A stretch of 64,000 bases of DNA from a bacterium (GTDB taxonomy: Bacteria; Cyanobacteriota; Vampirovibrionia; Gastranaerophilales; Gastranaerophilaceae). Below the pieces are notes generated by a model. It worked only from the letters and a program-made list of their open reading frames with translations. It was not told the DNA's origin and did not search any database. Position 1 is the first letter of the stretch. Each line of letters opens with the position of its first letter. Both the position numbers and the translations under genes were made by a program. The stretch covers positions 1 through 64,000 of the forward strand of contig JAFUEV010000007.1 of NCBI GenBank assembly GCA_017470245.1, in the 5' to 3' direction. Shown here piece after piece: positions 9,875 to 19,518 of the stretch.

Positions 9875-10159
9875 TTATTTAAAAATAGAATTAATGCCTA
9901 TTTGATAAATCAAATCTTTTGAATTGGCTTCAAGTTTAGCCATATTATATTGGAAATCAGTCATTTTTCCTTCTTTATAAAGTTTGTGATATCTTTCCAT
10001 TCTCATATTAGTTTGATCATTATGCCTTGAAATAAGAGAATCAGCATCTTTTCTATTGTCTGCTACTCTTTGATCAGATGTTCTTATATAATCAGAACAT
10101 CTAGCTTCAAAAGCATTGTTCATGCCCTGGTATTTTAAACCGGAAATATCGAGTCCCAT
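9875..10159 (-). CDS. Small helical hypothetical protein (94 aa)
   Basis: I chose ATG at 10159 because GGGGG lies 5-9 bases upstream. A TTG four codons earlier is also possible. The protein (MGLDISGLKYQG...) is charged, apparently all-helical, with one Cys and no membrane segment. The family is not recognised. It sits between the divergent pnp gene and rsgA, 66 bases upstream of rsgA on the same strand. Confidence 0.6.
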   Translation of the reverse strand: MGLDISGLKYQGMNNAFEARCSDYIRTSDQRVADNRKDADSLISRHNDQTNMRMERYHKLYKEGKMTDFQYNMAKLEANSKDLIYQIGINSIFK

Positions 10160-10302
10160 CTTTGCCCCCAAAGTTGTTACTTGCCTACAATTTATATAAA
10201 AAAATTTTTTAGCTCAAATTTCAGCAAAAAATAATTAATTTACAATACTTAATAATATAGAAACGAAAGAACTCTCAATATGCATAAAATTGATATTTAA
10301 GT

Positions 10303-10308
10303 TATAAT
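10303..10308 (+). promoter_or_regulatory. Putative pnp promoter -10 element
   Basis: A perfect TATAAT lies 43 bases upstream of the pnp ATG. No good -35 is visible at 16-18 bases upstream. Confidence 0.4.
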
Positions 10309-10350
10309 CTATATGAAATAATATGTGGATTAAAAAGAAAAGAGAAAAAA

Positions 10351-12486
10351 ATGGTAGAATCTAAAAAATTTGAGATTCTCGTTGGTGGTAAAACAGTTAC
10401 CATTGAGACGGGAAAGTATGCGAAATCGGCTACCAGCTCAGTTACGGTAAGATGTGGAGATACAATGTTATTTGTACATTGTTGTGTAAGCAAAGAGCCA
10501 AGAGTTGGTATAGACTTTTTCCCATTATTAATTGATTATGAAGAAAGAATGTCTGCAATTGGTCGTATACCTGGCGGGTATAACCGTAGTGAAGGGAAAG
10601 CAAGCGATAAGGCTATTCTTATTTCAAGATTAATTGACAGACCAATAAGACCGCTATTTCCGAAAGGTTATAGAAACGATATTCAAATAGTAGCTCAATT
10701 ATTCAGCTATGACCAACAAAATCAACCTGATACATTGGCAATGTTGGGTGCATCATGCGCATTAATGTTATCAGGGGCACCTTTTGAAGGTCCTATTGGT
10801 GCAGTAAGAGTATCAAAACTTGATGGTCAACTTATAGCAAATCCAACACACCAAGAAGCAGCAAAATCTAATCTTGATATTGTTGTTGCAGGTACTCACG
10901 ATAGTGTAATTATGGTAGAAGCAGGCTGTAAATTTGTAACAGAAGATGAAATCATGGAGGCTGTTGAATTTGCACAAGGTGAAATAAGAAAACAATGTGA
11001 AGCTCAAATTCAATTTGCGCAGGAATGCGGAGTAAAAAAAGAAGAATTTGTTGATCCTTATGACACTACAGAGCTAAAAAACATCATAAATGAAACTGCT
11101 CATGACATGATTTTTGACGCATATCATCATTTTGATAGAGAATACAGACAAAACAAACTTGATGAAGCAAAAAAACTTGTAAAAGAAAAAATAGAGGCTC
11201 TTCCTGAAGATCATTATATTAAACAAATAATAGAAGAAACAGGTATAGACTTCGTTGCTGAAGAATTTAAAGCTGCTGAAAAGAAAATAATGAGAGCAAT
11301 GATTCTTGATGAAGGCGTAAGAGCAGACGGAAGAAAACCAAACGAAGTAAGACCTATATGGTGTGAAGTAGGAGTTATTCCAAGAGCACATGGAAGTGCA
11401 GTATTTACAAGAGGTCAAACGCAGATACTTTCTGTTGCAACACTTGCAGGTCCTGGAATGAAACAAGAAATAGACGGAGTTGATCCTGAAACTGAAAAAA
11501 CATATATGCACAAATATATTTTCCCCGGATTTTCTGTTGGTGAAGTAAAAGCACTAAGAGGTCCGGGAAGAAGAGAAGTTGGTCATGGACATTTAGCTGA
11601 AAGAGCAAATATTCCGGCATTACCATCACAAGAAGAATTTGGCTATACAATTCGTGTAACATCAGATGTATTAGAATCAAACGGTTCTACATCAATGGGT
11701 TCAACATGCGGAAGTTCAATGGCATTGATGAATGCAGGCGTACCAGTTAAATGTATGATAGGTGGTGTTGCAATGGGTATGATTACAGAACCAGGCAGAG
11801 AACCTGTTGTATTAACGGATATTCAAGGTATTGAAGATTTCCTTGGGGACATGGACTTTAAAGTAACAGGTAACGATGACGGTATAACAGCATTGCAAAT
11901 GGATATGAAAGCTAAAGGCATTGCAAATGACACTTTAAGAAGAGCATTAGCTCAAGCAAAAGAAGGCAGATTACATATCTTAGGCAAAATGAGAGAAGTT
12001 ATATCAGAACCGGCAAAAGATATTTCACCTTATGCACCGAGAATATTCACGATGTCAATTCCTGTTGAAGATATAGGTGCTGTTATCGGACCCGGCGGCA
12101 AAAATATAAGAGGAATCATAGAAGCATCAGGTGCTGAAATAGATATTCAAGATGACGGCAAAGTAACAATAACATCTAATGACAAAGAAGGTGCCGATAT
12201 CGCAAAAAGTATGATAAATCAAATTACATTCAAACCAGTTGAAGGACTTGTTTGTAAAGGTAAAGTTGTAAAAATCGTACAATTTGGAGCATTTATAGAA
12301 CTTGCTCCAGGTAAAGACGGTATGGTTCATATTTCTCAAGTTTGCAAAGAACGTATCGATACAATCGAAGGCAAATTGAATGTTGGAGATATTGTAACCG
12401 TAAAAGTTCTTAAAATAGATGACAGAGGCAAAGTAAGCTTAACAATCAAAGGTGTAACAGAAGAAGAAGCTGCAAACTGTCAATAG
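10351..12486 (+). CDS. pnp: Polynucleotide phosphorylase
   Basis: Phosphorolytic 3'-5' exoribonuclease of 711 residues, a component of the mRNA decay machinery. Two RNase PH-like domains are visible: the first with GRIPGGYNRSEGKAS and LIDRPIRPLFP, the second with RADGR, FTRGQTQ and the catalytic-region TSDVLESNGSTSMGS. A helical linker lies between them. A KH domain (IGPGGKNIRGI) and S1 domain (GAFIELAPGKDGMVHISQ) end the protein. A strong hairpin terminator follows, so it is probably monocistronic. Confidence 0.97.
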   Translation: MVESKKFEILVGGKTVTIETGKYAKSATSSVTVRCGDTMLFVHCCVSKEPRVGIDFFPLLIDYEERMSAIGRIPGGYNRSEGKASDKAILISRLIDRPIRPLFPKGYRNDIQIVAQLFSYDQQNQPDTLAMLGASCALMLSGAPFEGPIGAVRVSKLDGQLIANPTHQEAAKSNLDIVVAGTHDSVIMVEAGCKFVTEDEIMEAVEFAQGEIRKQCEAQIQFAQECGVKKEEFVDPYDTTELKNIINETAHDMIFDAYHHFDREYRQNKLDEAKKLVKEKIEALPEDHYIKQIIEETGIDFVAEEFKAAEKKIMRAMILDEGVRADGRKPNEVRPIWCEVGVIPRAHGSAVFTRGQTQILSVATLAGPGMKQEIDGVDPETEKTYMHKYIFPGFSVGEVKALRGPGRREVGHGHLAERANIPALPSQEEFGYTIRVTSDVLESNGSTSMGSTCGSSMALMNAGVPVKCMIGGVAMGMITEPGREPVVLTDIQGIEDFLGDMDFKVTGNDDGITALQMDMKAKGIANDTLRRALAQAKEGRLHILGKMREVISEPAKDISPYAPRIFTMSIPVEDIGAVIGPGGKNIRGIIEASGAEIDIQDDGKVTITSNDKEGADIAKSMINQITFKPVEGLVCKGKVVKIVQFGAFIELAPGKDGMVHISQVCKERIDTIEGKLNVGDIVTVKVLKIDDRGKVSLTIKGVTEEEAANCQ

Positions 12487-12506
12487 TTAAGAATATTAAT
12501 TTTATA

Positions 12507-12540
12507 TAGCCCAAAAGTTTAATTGTAAATTTTTGGGCTA
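12507..12540 (+). terminator. Rho-independent terminator after pnp
   Basis: A perfect 10-bp stem (TAGCCCAAAA / TTTTGGGCTA) with a 14-base loop, 20 bases after the pnp stop. Confidence 0.75.
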
Positions 12541-12570
12541 TTATAATATATTAATAAAGAGGTTATTTTT

Positions 12571-13764
12571 GTGAGTGAAATAAAATATAATTGTGTATTT
12601 GGAGGCGGAGGCATAAGAGGACTCTGCTATATTGGAGCTGTAAAAGCATTACAAGAATTTGGTATAAATATAGAATCAATTGCAGGTTCATCTGTAGGTG
12701 CCGTATTTGCAGCATTATATGCAGTAGGATATAGCGCACAAGAAATAAAGGAACTGTTTTTCGATTTTAATTTTAATATGTTCAGAGATTTAAATATTGG
12801 ACTTTTTAATAACGACATTTCAATAAGCAAAGGTGAAATATTTCTGGACTGGATGAGGGAGAAACTGGAGCAGAAAGTTTTCGGAACTACAGACGGAACA
12901 CCGGTTCGTTTCAAAGATATAAACAGAGATTTACTAATTCATGCTTTGGATATAAATACAAATACACCATATATTTTTTCGAAATTAACAACCCCTGATG
13001 AAGAAATAGCGGTAGCAGTACGTGTTTCAGCAGGACTTCCGGGATTAATGAAACCCATTAATATAGGAACAGCAACCCTTGTTGACGGTGACTTAATTAA
13101 AACAAGACCCTCTTGGAAAATATATAAAAACTTTAATACATCAGACAAAAGAATACTTGAATTCAGATTAGAAGGTTCCAGAGATGGCAGTGATATAAAA
13201 AATCCAATGGATTATCTGAACTCTATTATAAGTACAATTTGGTATTTATCAACAGAAGAAATATACAATGACTATAATGATAATGATAGATACGATTTTG
13301 TTATTATCGATACCAAAGATATTATTTTATTTGATTTTACAATAGACAAATTAACAAGAGAAAAACTTATAGAAAATGGCTATAAACAAACTGTTCAATA
13401 CTTTTCAAAAACAATTATAAATAAAAAACGCAAGATTTTAACAATATATGAAAAAATATATAAAGAAATAGAAAATTTAAATAAATTTATCATTCAGAAA
13501 AAAACAAACCTTGCAATGTCATTGATTAATGAAATACTGTCAGAAATGTACGACAATACAAAATATATAGATATATCAATATATGAAAAAATTAAAGAAC
13601 TAAAACAATATCTTTTTGATAATATAAAAAATGACTTCGTTTTTTGCAAAATAATGAACAACCACAAACAAATAAAAGAAAGAAGTGAATTTGTTCTTAT
13701 GTTAATAGAAGAACGAATAGAAGATATAAAAAAGTACTTAAAATTGTATTGTAATAATTGTTAA
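12571..13764 (+). CDS. Patatin-like phospholipase
   Basis: Start is GTG with AAAGAGG upstream. The patatin lipase domain covers about residues 8-200: oxyanion motif GGGGIRG (11-17), nucleophile elbow GSSVG (Ser41), and the catalytic dyad partner DGD near 173. The remaining ~200 residues are Lys/Asn-rich and probably helical. No signal peptide, so cytoplasmic or injected action is possible; the substrate is probably a phospholipid or lysophospholipid. It lies alone between pnp and the kinase-like gene. Confidence 0.9.
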   Translation: MSEIKYNCVFGGGGIRGLCYIGAVKALQEFGINIESIAGSSVGAVFAALYAVGYSAQEIKELFFDFNFNMFRDLNIGLFNNDISISKGEIFLDWMREKLEQKVFGTTDGTPVRFKDINRDLLIHALDINTNTPYIFSKLTTPDEEIAVAVRVSAGLPGLMKPINIGTATLVDGDLIKTRPSWKIYKNFNTSDKRILEFRLEGSRDGSDIKNPMDYLNSIISTIWYLSTEEIYNDYNDNDRYDFVIIDTKDIILFDFTIDKLTREKLIENGYKQTVQYFSKTIINKKRKILTIYEKIYKEIENLNKFIIQKKTNLAMSLINEILSEMYDNTKYIDISIYEKIKELKQYLFDNIKNDFVFCKIMNNHKQIKERSEFVLMLIEERIEDIKKYLKLYCNNC

Positions 13765-13840
13765 AAATAACTGAAAAGACTAACAAATTATTTTATAATT
13801 GTTTTTTGTACTAGGTGTAGTAAGTAGAGCGGAGAGACTA

Positions 13841-14686
13841 ATGTCTGGCATTATAGAGAAAGAAATTACGGAAAAGCATCAACAAGATAATACGAGCATG
13901 CTTGTATTTAAGATTGTAGACGGAATAAAGGAAATCTTGGAAGAAGACAGACAGCAAAAGCAACCGCTGGTACTATCTTTAAATGATAAATTATTAATAA
14001 AGATAGTAAAACAATTTTGTTCAAATAAACAACAACAATGTTTAATAGGTATTACGGGTGAATCCGCATCAGGCAAGACAACTTTTGTAAATTATGTATC
14101 AAAAGCATTAAGGAAAAAATTATTTAATGAATCATATACAACCCTTTGTTGTGATGATTATTATAAAGATACATCAGAAGAATTGAAAAAAGCAGGCAGT
14201 TACGAAGAATTATACAAAACAGGCTTTAGCTTTGATACACCAAATGCAATCAATCTTGAATTAATGAGAGCACACTTAATAAGCTTAAAGCACGGATGCG
14301 GTGTAAATGCCCCAGAATATGATTTTGTTACTTGTGAAAGTATACCAAATAGAGCATATAAAAATCCTACACGTGCAATATTAGCAGAAGGATTATATGT
14401 ATTAGGAGAAGAACTGGTTGATTTATTTGATATAAAAGTATATGTATTTACTCCGTTTGAACAAATTAAAGAAAGATGGTTTGCGAGAGCAATTTCAAGA
14501 GGCAAAACGGGGCATGCTGCAGAACACCAGTTTAATGATGTAAATTCAACAGCACAAATATATATAAGACCAACTATGAAGAATGCAGATATAATTATAA
14601 ACGGTCTTGCCAGTGCAGAATATATTGAAGAAATAACAACAAGAATTATAAATCTTGTAAATGATACCTATAACTTCTATAAATAA
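13841..14686 (+). CDS. Uridine kinase/phosphoribulokinase-type P-loop protein
   Basis: I chose ATG at 13841 because GGAGA sits just upstream; a TTG 14 codons earlier gives a longer form. The 281-residue protein has a ~70-residue helical N-terminal extension, then P-loop GESASGKTT (about 72-80) and CCDDYYK, the fingerprint of the uridine kinase/PRK family. ILAEGLYVL is the Walker-B-like strand. Later residues ERWFARAISRGK resemble the lid. The phosphorylated substrate is uncertain. The N-terminal extension is longer than in typical uridine kinases. A long hairpin terminator follows. Confidence 0.8.
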   Translation: MSGIIEKEITEKHQQDNTSMLVFKIVDGIKEILEEDRQQKQPLVLSLNDKLLIKIVKQFCSNKQQQCLIGITGESASGKTTFVNYVSKALRKKLFNESYTTLCCDDYYKDTSEELKKAGSYEELYKTGFSFDTPNAINLELMRAHLISLKHGCGVNAPEYDFVTCESIPNRAYKNPTRAILAEGLYVLGEELVDLFDIKVYVFTPFEQIKERWFARAISRGKTGHAAEHQFNDVNSTAQIYIRPTMKNADIIINGLASAEYIEEITTRIINLVNDTYNFYK

Positions 14687-14716
14687 GTTTTTTATAAAAC
14701 ATTCTTAATAACTTTT

Positions 14717-14756
14717 ATACAATTTATCTTTTATTAATATAAAAGATAAATTGTAT
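14717..14756 (+). terminator. Long AT-rich hairpin terminator
   Basis: A 17-bp perfect stem (arms 14717-14733 and 14740-14756) with a 6-base loop follows the kinase-like gene. It is AT-rich, so strength is uncertain. Confidence 0.6.
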
Positions 14757-15025
14757 TATTTTATAATTATCAATTTTTAAAAAAAAAAGCAATATTATCA
14801 TTACAGAATTTTTACATTAATGTAAAAATTTGTAAATTTTTAGTTATAAATAAAAAAAATAATTAAAGAAAAAAGTAAGAAATACCGACAAAAAAAGCAG
14901 GTAAAATGATATTTTAAGTACATATCAGATAACAATCGGACTATATTTAGAAAGTAAAACAGTAGCAATTATTTTTTATTAAATGTTTTATTATTAATGT
15001 AGTCTTGTCAAAAAGGAGAACAATA
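14757..15025 (+). promoter_or_regulatory. Intergenic leader with 24-bp perfect palindrome
   Basis: An AT-rich spacer upstream of the small-protein pair. It holds a perfect 24-bp palindrome at 14807-14830 (half-site AATTTTTACATT), a possible operator. No other gene is seen here. Confidence 0.4.
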
Positions 15026-15310
15026 TTGGCACAAGCAACAGCAATGACAATACTACAAAGAACAATCATAAACTCAATTAAATATGTTCTTTTCATGATA
15101 AACCATATTAGAAGAAAAAATCCGATAAAAAAGTTTATCAACGAATCAATAAATTCAATCAAAGAGATGTTATTGATAAAAAAGAAACTACAAAAGATTG
15201 AGAATATGATTAAGTATGAAAAATACAAATACAAAAAGACAGAACTAATACTGGCACAAAACACTGATCATTTCTTTTTAAACGGAAAAGCGATTGATCA
15301 AAGAAGGTAA
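15026..15310 (+). CDS. Small basic helical protein (94 aa)
   Basis: The start is chosen as TTG at 15026 because AAAAGGAG precedes it at ideal spacing; a further TTG at 15005 lies upstream of that site. The protein is very basic and Ile/Lys-rich, with a hydrophobic stretch around YVLFMI followed by long amphipathic helices. No family recognised. It lies 5 bases before the next small gene, so the two are co-transcribed and probably function together. Confidence 0.6.
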   Translation: MAQATAMTILQRTIINSIKYVLFMINHIRRKNPIKKFINESINSIKEMLLIKKKLQKIENMIKYEKYKYKKTELILAQNTDHFFLNGKAIDQRR

Positions 15311-15315
15311 GTAAA

Positions 15316-15651
15316 ATGGGAATCTTATTAGCATTTAGCAGAAAAATGTATTTAACGGCATATACCAATCATCTTCAATCGAAGTTGAATGATATAACAT
15401 CTCAGAAACTCGATTTATTAGATACAATTTCAGAGCTGTCAACCCAAATAAGTGATATAGGAAATACAAATTCACCTGCAGTAAAACAATTACAAGCAAG
15501 GAAAATTGAATTAGAAAATTTGGACAAACAATTGGATGTTAAAATGCAGAAAATCCAAACGCAATTACAAGCAGCAAATACGGAATTACAATCAGCTGAT
15601 CAAATGTTGCAACAAAATATACAAAAATCATTCACCTATAACATTGGCTAA
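15316..15651 (+). CDS. Small coiled-coil protein (111 aa)
   Basis: ATG with AAGG upstream. The protein is almost wholly coiled coil (about 15-100), rich in Gln, Leu, Ser and Lys, with no signal peptide or Cys. It may form filaments or a bundle with its upstream neighbour. The family is not recognised. A good terminator follows, closing a two-gene unit. Confidence 0.65.
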   Translation: MGILLAFSRKMYLTAYTNHLQSKLNDITSQKLDLLDTISELSTQISDIGNTNSPAVKQLQARKIELENLDKQLDVKMQKIQTQLQAANTELQSADQMLQQNIQKSFTYNIG

Positions 15652-15680
15652 TAAATAGAAAATAAGAAAATAAATAATAA

Positions 15681-15707
15681 AAAGGGAAATAGAAAATATT
15701 TCCCTTT
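15681..15707 (+). terminator. Rho-independent terminator
   Basis: An 11-bp stem (AAAGGGAAATA / TATTTCCCTTT), 5-base loop and T-run, ending the two-gene small-protein unit. Confidence 0.8.
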
Positions 15708-15741
15708 TTTACTATAAATAAATATGAACAATTCACTTACA

Positions 15742-15769
15742 TTGACAAAAAACTTCTTCAATTTACAAT
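15742..15769 (+). promoter_or_regulatory. Promoter of the fatty-acid operon, apparently leaderless
   Basis: TTGACA (15742-15747), a 16-base spacer and TACAAT (15764-15769). The predicted transcription start falls on or next to the ATG at 15777, and no Shine-Dalgarno sequence precedes that ATG. Confidence 0.6.
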
Positions 15770-15776
15770 TATAAGA

Positions 15777-16268
15777 ATGAAGATAAAAATTTCGGAAATA
15801 GAAAACAGTTCAAACAAGACACTAAAAATAGATTATTCGGAAATATACGAAGAATTTAATAAAGAAGTGCCTGTTAAAGCAACGTTAAATGCACAAATTA
15901 TCGGTGAATTAATAAAAATAAGCGGACAAATTGATGCAAAATTAAATTTAACTTGTGATTTATGTTTAAAAGACTTTACAAAAGAATTTAATATTGACGT
16001 AGAGGAATATTATGCAAAGAATAGTCTCAATGACCAATACGGACAAGAGTTTGAAGTAAAAGAAAACAGTTTTGTAGAGGACTTAAACGGAAAAGATGAG
16101 ATTGATATAACAGATTTTATTTACCAAAGTATAATTTTAAATATACCAAATAAACTTGTTTGTGATATAAATTGTAATGGGAGTGAAAAAGTTAATCAAT
16201 ATTTAAAAACTGATTTCACAGATCCGAGATTAGAGATATTTAAGACAATTAAAATAGAAAAGGAATAA
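15777..16268 (+). CDS. yceD: YceD/DUF177 family protein
   Basis: Small conserved protein (163 aa) usually encoded just before ribosomal protein L32, as here (4-base gap to rpmF). In some bacteria and plastids the family is linked to 23S rRNA accumulation. The family Cys motif CDLCLKDF lies near residue 60 and a second CDINC near 130, suggesting metal binding. It heads the rpmF-plsX-fab operon. The start has no ribosome-binding site but lies directly at a promoter's predicted start point. Confidence 0.9.
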   Translation: MKIKISEIENSSNKTLKIDYSEIYEEFNKEVPVKATLNAQIIGELIKISGQIDAKLNLTCDLCLKDFTKEFNIDVEEYYAKNSLNDQYGQEFEVKENSFVEDLNGKDEIDITDFIYQSIILNIPNKLVCDINCNGSEKVNQYLKTDFTDPRLEIFKTIKIEKE

Positions 16269-16272
16269 AATC

Positions 16273-16482
16273 ATGGCAGTACCAAAGAAAAGAACAGGTA
16301 AAGCAGCACAAGCATCAAGAAGAGCAAACTGGAAAGGTTCAGTACCTGAAACTACAATATGTACAAATTGCGGAGCTACTGTGTTAACACATACAGTATG
16401 CACAGAATGCGGAACATACAAAGGCAAAACAGTAAGCAAAAAAGTTGCTAAAGCTGAAACAACAACTGAAGAAGACAAATAG
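16273..16482 (+). CDS. rpmF: 50S ribosomal protein L32
   Basis: At 69 residues it has the L32 N-terminus AVPKKRTGKAAQASRRANW and a zinc ribbon CTNCG...CTECG. It is a structural protein of the large ribosomal subunit. The Cys-containing form implies zinc dependence. It sits between yceD and plsX, the standard bacterial order. Confidence 0.97.
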   Translation: MAVPKKRTGKAAQASRRANWKGSVPETTICTNCGATVLTHTVCTECGTYKGKTVSKKVAKAETTTEEDK

Positions 16483-16511
16483 AATAAAAATATAACGGGG
16501 ATATCATTCTT

Positions 16512-17576
16512 ATGACTAGGATAGCTATAGATGCAATGGGAGGAGATAATGCTCCTAAAGCGATAGTTGAAGGAGCCGTATGGGCAGCAATGGAATATAA
16601 AATACCTATTGAATTAGTAGGTAAATTATATGATATAGAAAGAGAACTTGACAGAATAGATCAAGAAGGAATTGAAGCATCTCCGGGTGGAGGTTTATTT
16701 CCACCTAAAAGAATAAAAGTCAATACAAAATCTCTTGATATAAAAATGACACAAGCATCCGAAGTCATAGAAATGGGTGAAGCCCCCGGACAAGCAATAA
16801 GAAAAAAAAGAAATTCATCTATAGTCCTTGCCGTAAGTGCCGTTGCAAACGGAAGTTCTGATGCGGTTGTTGCTGCGGGTTCTACAGGTGCAGCTATGGG
16901 CGCAAGTCTTTTTGGACTTGGCAGATTGCACGGAATAGAAAGACCTGCTATTGCAACCGTATTACCAACAATGAAAGGACCTTTAGTTTTAATAGACTCA
17001 GGTGCAAATACTGATTGTACACCTGAAATGTTATACCAATTCGGGTTAATGGGTTCTGCTTACGCAAAATCAGTATTAAAAATTAAGAATCCGAGAATAG
17101 CATTATTAAATATAGGTGAAGAAGCCGGCAAAGGTGATGAATTAGCAAAAGATACTTATAAATTGTTTGACGAAAACAAAGACGAATTAAACTTTATAGG
17201 TAATGCCGAAGGGAAAGAAATATTTCTTGGAAACTGTGATGTTATTGTTTGTGACGGCTTTGTAGGAAATGTTGCTTTGAAAACAATAGAAGGCGTTGCA
17301 AAAATGTTCTTCTATATGGTAAAAAATGAATTTTACCAAAGCTTTTTATCTAAAGTAGTTGGTTTTCTTGTAAGACCAATTCTAAAGAAAATGTACAGTA
17401 AAATTAATTATGAAGAATTTGGCGGAGCTTTATTACTTGGCATAAAAGGAATAACTGTTATATGTCACGGACGCTCTACTGCTTATGCAATTAAAAATGC
17501 TGTAAAAGTTGCATATAATGCAGTTGAATCAGGTGTAAATAAAAGTATTGCCTCATACTTCGGGGAGAAAGAATAA
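16512..17576 (+). CDS. plsX: Phosphate acyltransferase PlsX
   Basis: Converts acyl-ACP to acyl phosphate, the first acyl donor for glycerolipid synthesis. Visible signatures are IAIDAMGGDNAP at the N-terminus, SEVIEMGEAPGQAIRKK, AGSTGA, LIDSGANTDCTP, and GFVGNVALKT. Its 354 residues are normal in length, with a short Gly/Pro-rich loop near 60-70. It lies 2 bases before fabH, which fits coupled fatty-acid and phospholipid synthesis. Confidence 0.97.
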   Translation: MTRIAIDAMGGDNAPKAIVEGAVWAAMEYKIPIELVGKLYDIERELDRIDQEGIEASPGGGLFPPKRIKVNTKSLDIKMTQASEVIEMGEAPGQAIRKKRNSSIVLAVSAVANGSSDAVVAAGSTGAAMGASLFGLGRLHGIERPAIATVLPTMKGPLVLIDSGANTDCTPEMLYQFGLMGSAYAKSVLKIKNPRIALLNIGEEAGKGDELAKDTYKLFDENKDELNFIGNAEGKEIFLGNCDVIVCDGFVGNVALKTIEGVAKMFFYMVKNEFYQSFLSKVVGFLVRPILKKMYSKINYEEFGGALLLGIKGITVICHGRSTAYAIKNAVKVAYNAVESGVNKSIASYFGEKE

Positions 17577-17578
17577 AA

Positions 17579-18577
17579 ATGAGTATTCCTATTAAAATTG
17601 CAGGGTTAGGATTTCAAGTTCCCAAAACAGTTATAACCAATGATGATTTAACCCAAATTCTTGACACTTCGGATGAGTGGATTAGAACAAGAACCGGTAT
17701 TGGGAAAAGACATGTAGTATCTGGAAATGAAACTGCTCTTGATTTAGGTATAAATGCAGCAAAACAAGCTCTTGAAAAATCAAAAATTGATGTAAAAGAT
17801 ATAGATTATATCATTGCTGCTGCAAGTTTTGGTACTCATATATATCCTTCAACAGCATGCGAAATACAAAATGCTATAGGTGCTAATAACGCAGCTTGCT
17901 TCGATATAACAGCAGCATGCGCAGGATTAATATATAGCATGGGTATTGCAAGAGGTTTTATGAAGTCAGGCATGGCAAAAAACATTCTGATTGTCGCAAC
18001 AGATACTGTTTCAAGATGCGTTGACTGGACAGACCGTTCAACATGCGTCCTTTTTGGCGATGGAGCAGGTGCTATGATGCTAACAGTTGCAGATGACGGT
18101 CAAGATGATATATTAGCAGTAGATTTAATCTCGGAAGGTAACATAGGTCATCATATAGTAATGCCGACAGCAGGTAAAAATTGTCCGTTGGTTGAACCAA
18201 ATGACTTAGAGCCAATGCATATAAAAATGAACGGTAAAGAAGTGTACAAGTTTGTAGTTACGAAATTACCGACATACGTCGAAAAATGCGTTGAGAAATC
18301 AGGACTAAAAATGGAAGATATAGATTATTTAGTTCCCCATCAAGCTAATTTAAGAATTATAGAAGCACTTCAAAAAAGACTTAATTTTAACCCGAATAAT
18401 GTAATATCAAATATAGAAGAATATGCAAATACATCAGCTGCTTCAATCCCTATTGCGTTGGTAGAATCAGTTAGAAACGGGAAAATTAAACTTCCTTGCA
18501 GTGCAATTTTAACAGGATTTGGTGCCGGTATGACCGTTGGCACCGCAGTTGTGAGATTACGTGAAGGTATTGTTTAA
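17579..18577 (+). CDS. fabH: 3-oxoacyl-ACP synthase III
   Basis: Starts fatty-acid elongation by condensing acetyl-CoA (or a branched primer) with malonyl-ACP. The Cys-His-Asn triad is visible: Cys in DITAACAGLIYSM (about 112), His in VPHQANLRI, Asn in EYANTSAASIP. The 332 residues fit the family. The stop overlaps the fabD start (TAATG). Confidence 0.97.
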   Translation: MSIPIKIAGLGFQVPKTVITNDDLTQILDTSDEWIRTRTGIGKRHVVSGNETALDLGINAAKQALEKSKIDVKDIDYIIAAASFGTHIYPSTACEIQNAIGANNAACFDITAACAGLIYSMGIARGFMKSGMAKNILIVATDTVSRCVDWTDRSTCVLFGDGAGAMMLTVADDGQDDILAVDLISEGNIGHHIVMPTAGKNCPLVEPNDLEPMHIKMNGKEVYKFVVTKLPTYVEKCVEKSGLKMEDIDYLVPHQANLRIIEALQKRLNFNPNNVISNIEEYANTSAASIPIALVESVRNGKIKLPCSAILTGFGAGMTVGTAVVRLREGIV

Positions 18578-19518
18578 TGAAAAACTATGCATTAATATTC
18601 CCTGGTCAAGGTGCGCAAAAAACAGGCATGGGAAAAGATTTATATGAAAATTCAAAAGCAGCAAAGCAGGTATTTGATACAGCAGACAGAGTATTAGGAT
18701 ATAAGATTTCTGAAATATGTTTTTCCGGAACTGAAGAAGAATTAATGAAAACCATTAATTCACAACCTTGTATATTAACTGTATCAATTGCAGCCCTTGA
18801 AGCATTAAGAGAAGAAACTCAAATAAATATCTCTGCATGCGCAGGACATAGCTTAGGAGAATATGCTGCATTGTACGCAGCAGGAGCTCTCGATTTAGAA
18901 AGTGTATTTAAATTAATACACAAAAGAGCAACATTAATGAACAAAGCAGCAGAAGAAACGAACGGCTCAATGGCTGCGGTAATAGGATTAGATAATGAAA
19001 CAGTAATTAAAGTAGCAGAAAGTTTAAATAACGTATATGTTGCAAACTTCAATTCCCCCGGACAAGTTGTAATTACAGGTGATAAAGAAGAAATAAATAA
19101 TAATCTTGATAAATTCAAAGAGGCAGGCGCAAAAAAGGTTATTCCTCTTTCAGTATCAGGTGCTTTTCACTCACCATTAATGAAGCAAGCAGGCACAGAA
19201 TTTGAAAATTATGTAAAACAATTTAACTTTTCCAATACAAAAATTCCGGTATACACTAATGTTGATGCAAAAGCTGAAACAAAAGGTATTGAATTTTTAA
19301 ATAAACTTCCAAAACAAATATATTCATCAGTAAGATGGACGCAAACAATAAATAATATAACAAATGAAGGAATAAAAGATTTTATAGAAATCGGACCTGG
19401 CAAAGTTTTGGCAGGATTAAACAGAAAAATTAATTCGGAACTTAATACTCTAAATATATATGATTATGAATCATTAAAAATGGTAGTATCAGAACTAAAA
19501 GAGAAGGAGCTTGTATAA
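18577..19518 (+). CDS. fabD: Malonyl-CoA:ACP transacylase
   Basis: Loads malonate onto acyl carrier protein. PGQGAQKTGMGKDLY at the N-terminus, the active Ser in GHSLGEYAAL (about 92), and the His in GAFHSPLM are all present. At 313 residues it is of normal size. It is translationally coupled to both fabH and fabG through TAATG overlaps. Confidence 0.97.
   Translation: MKNYALIFPGQGAQKTGMGKDLYENSKAAKQVFDTADRVLGYKISEICFSGTEEELMKTINSQPCILTVSIAALEALREETQINISACAGHSLGEYAALYAAGALDLESVFKLIHKRATLMNKAAEETNGSMAAVIGLDNETVIKVAESLNNVYVANFNSPGQVVITGDKEEINNNLDKFKEAGAKKVIPLSVSGAFHSPLMKQAGTEFENYVKQFNFSNTKIPVYTNVDAKAETKGIEFLNKLPKQIYSSVRWTQTINNITNEGIKDFIEIGPGKVLAGLNRKINSELNTLNIYDYESLKMVVSELKEKELV

Noticed and set aside
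10813..11680. Several minus-strand frames within pnp
   Set aside because: They lie antisense to a clear pnp gene and show no start sites or known domains.
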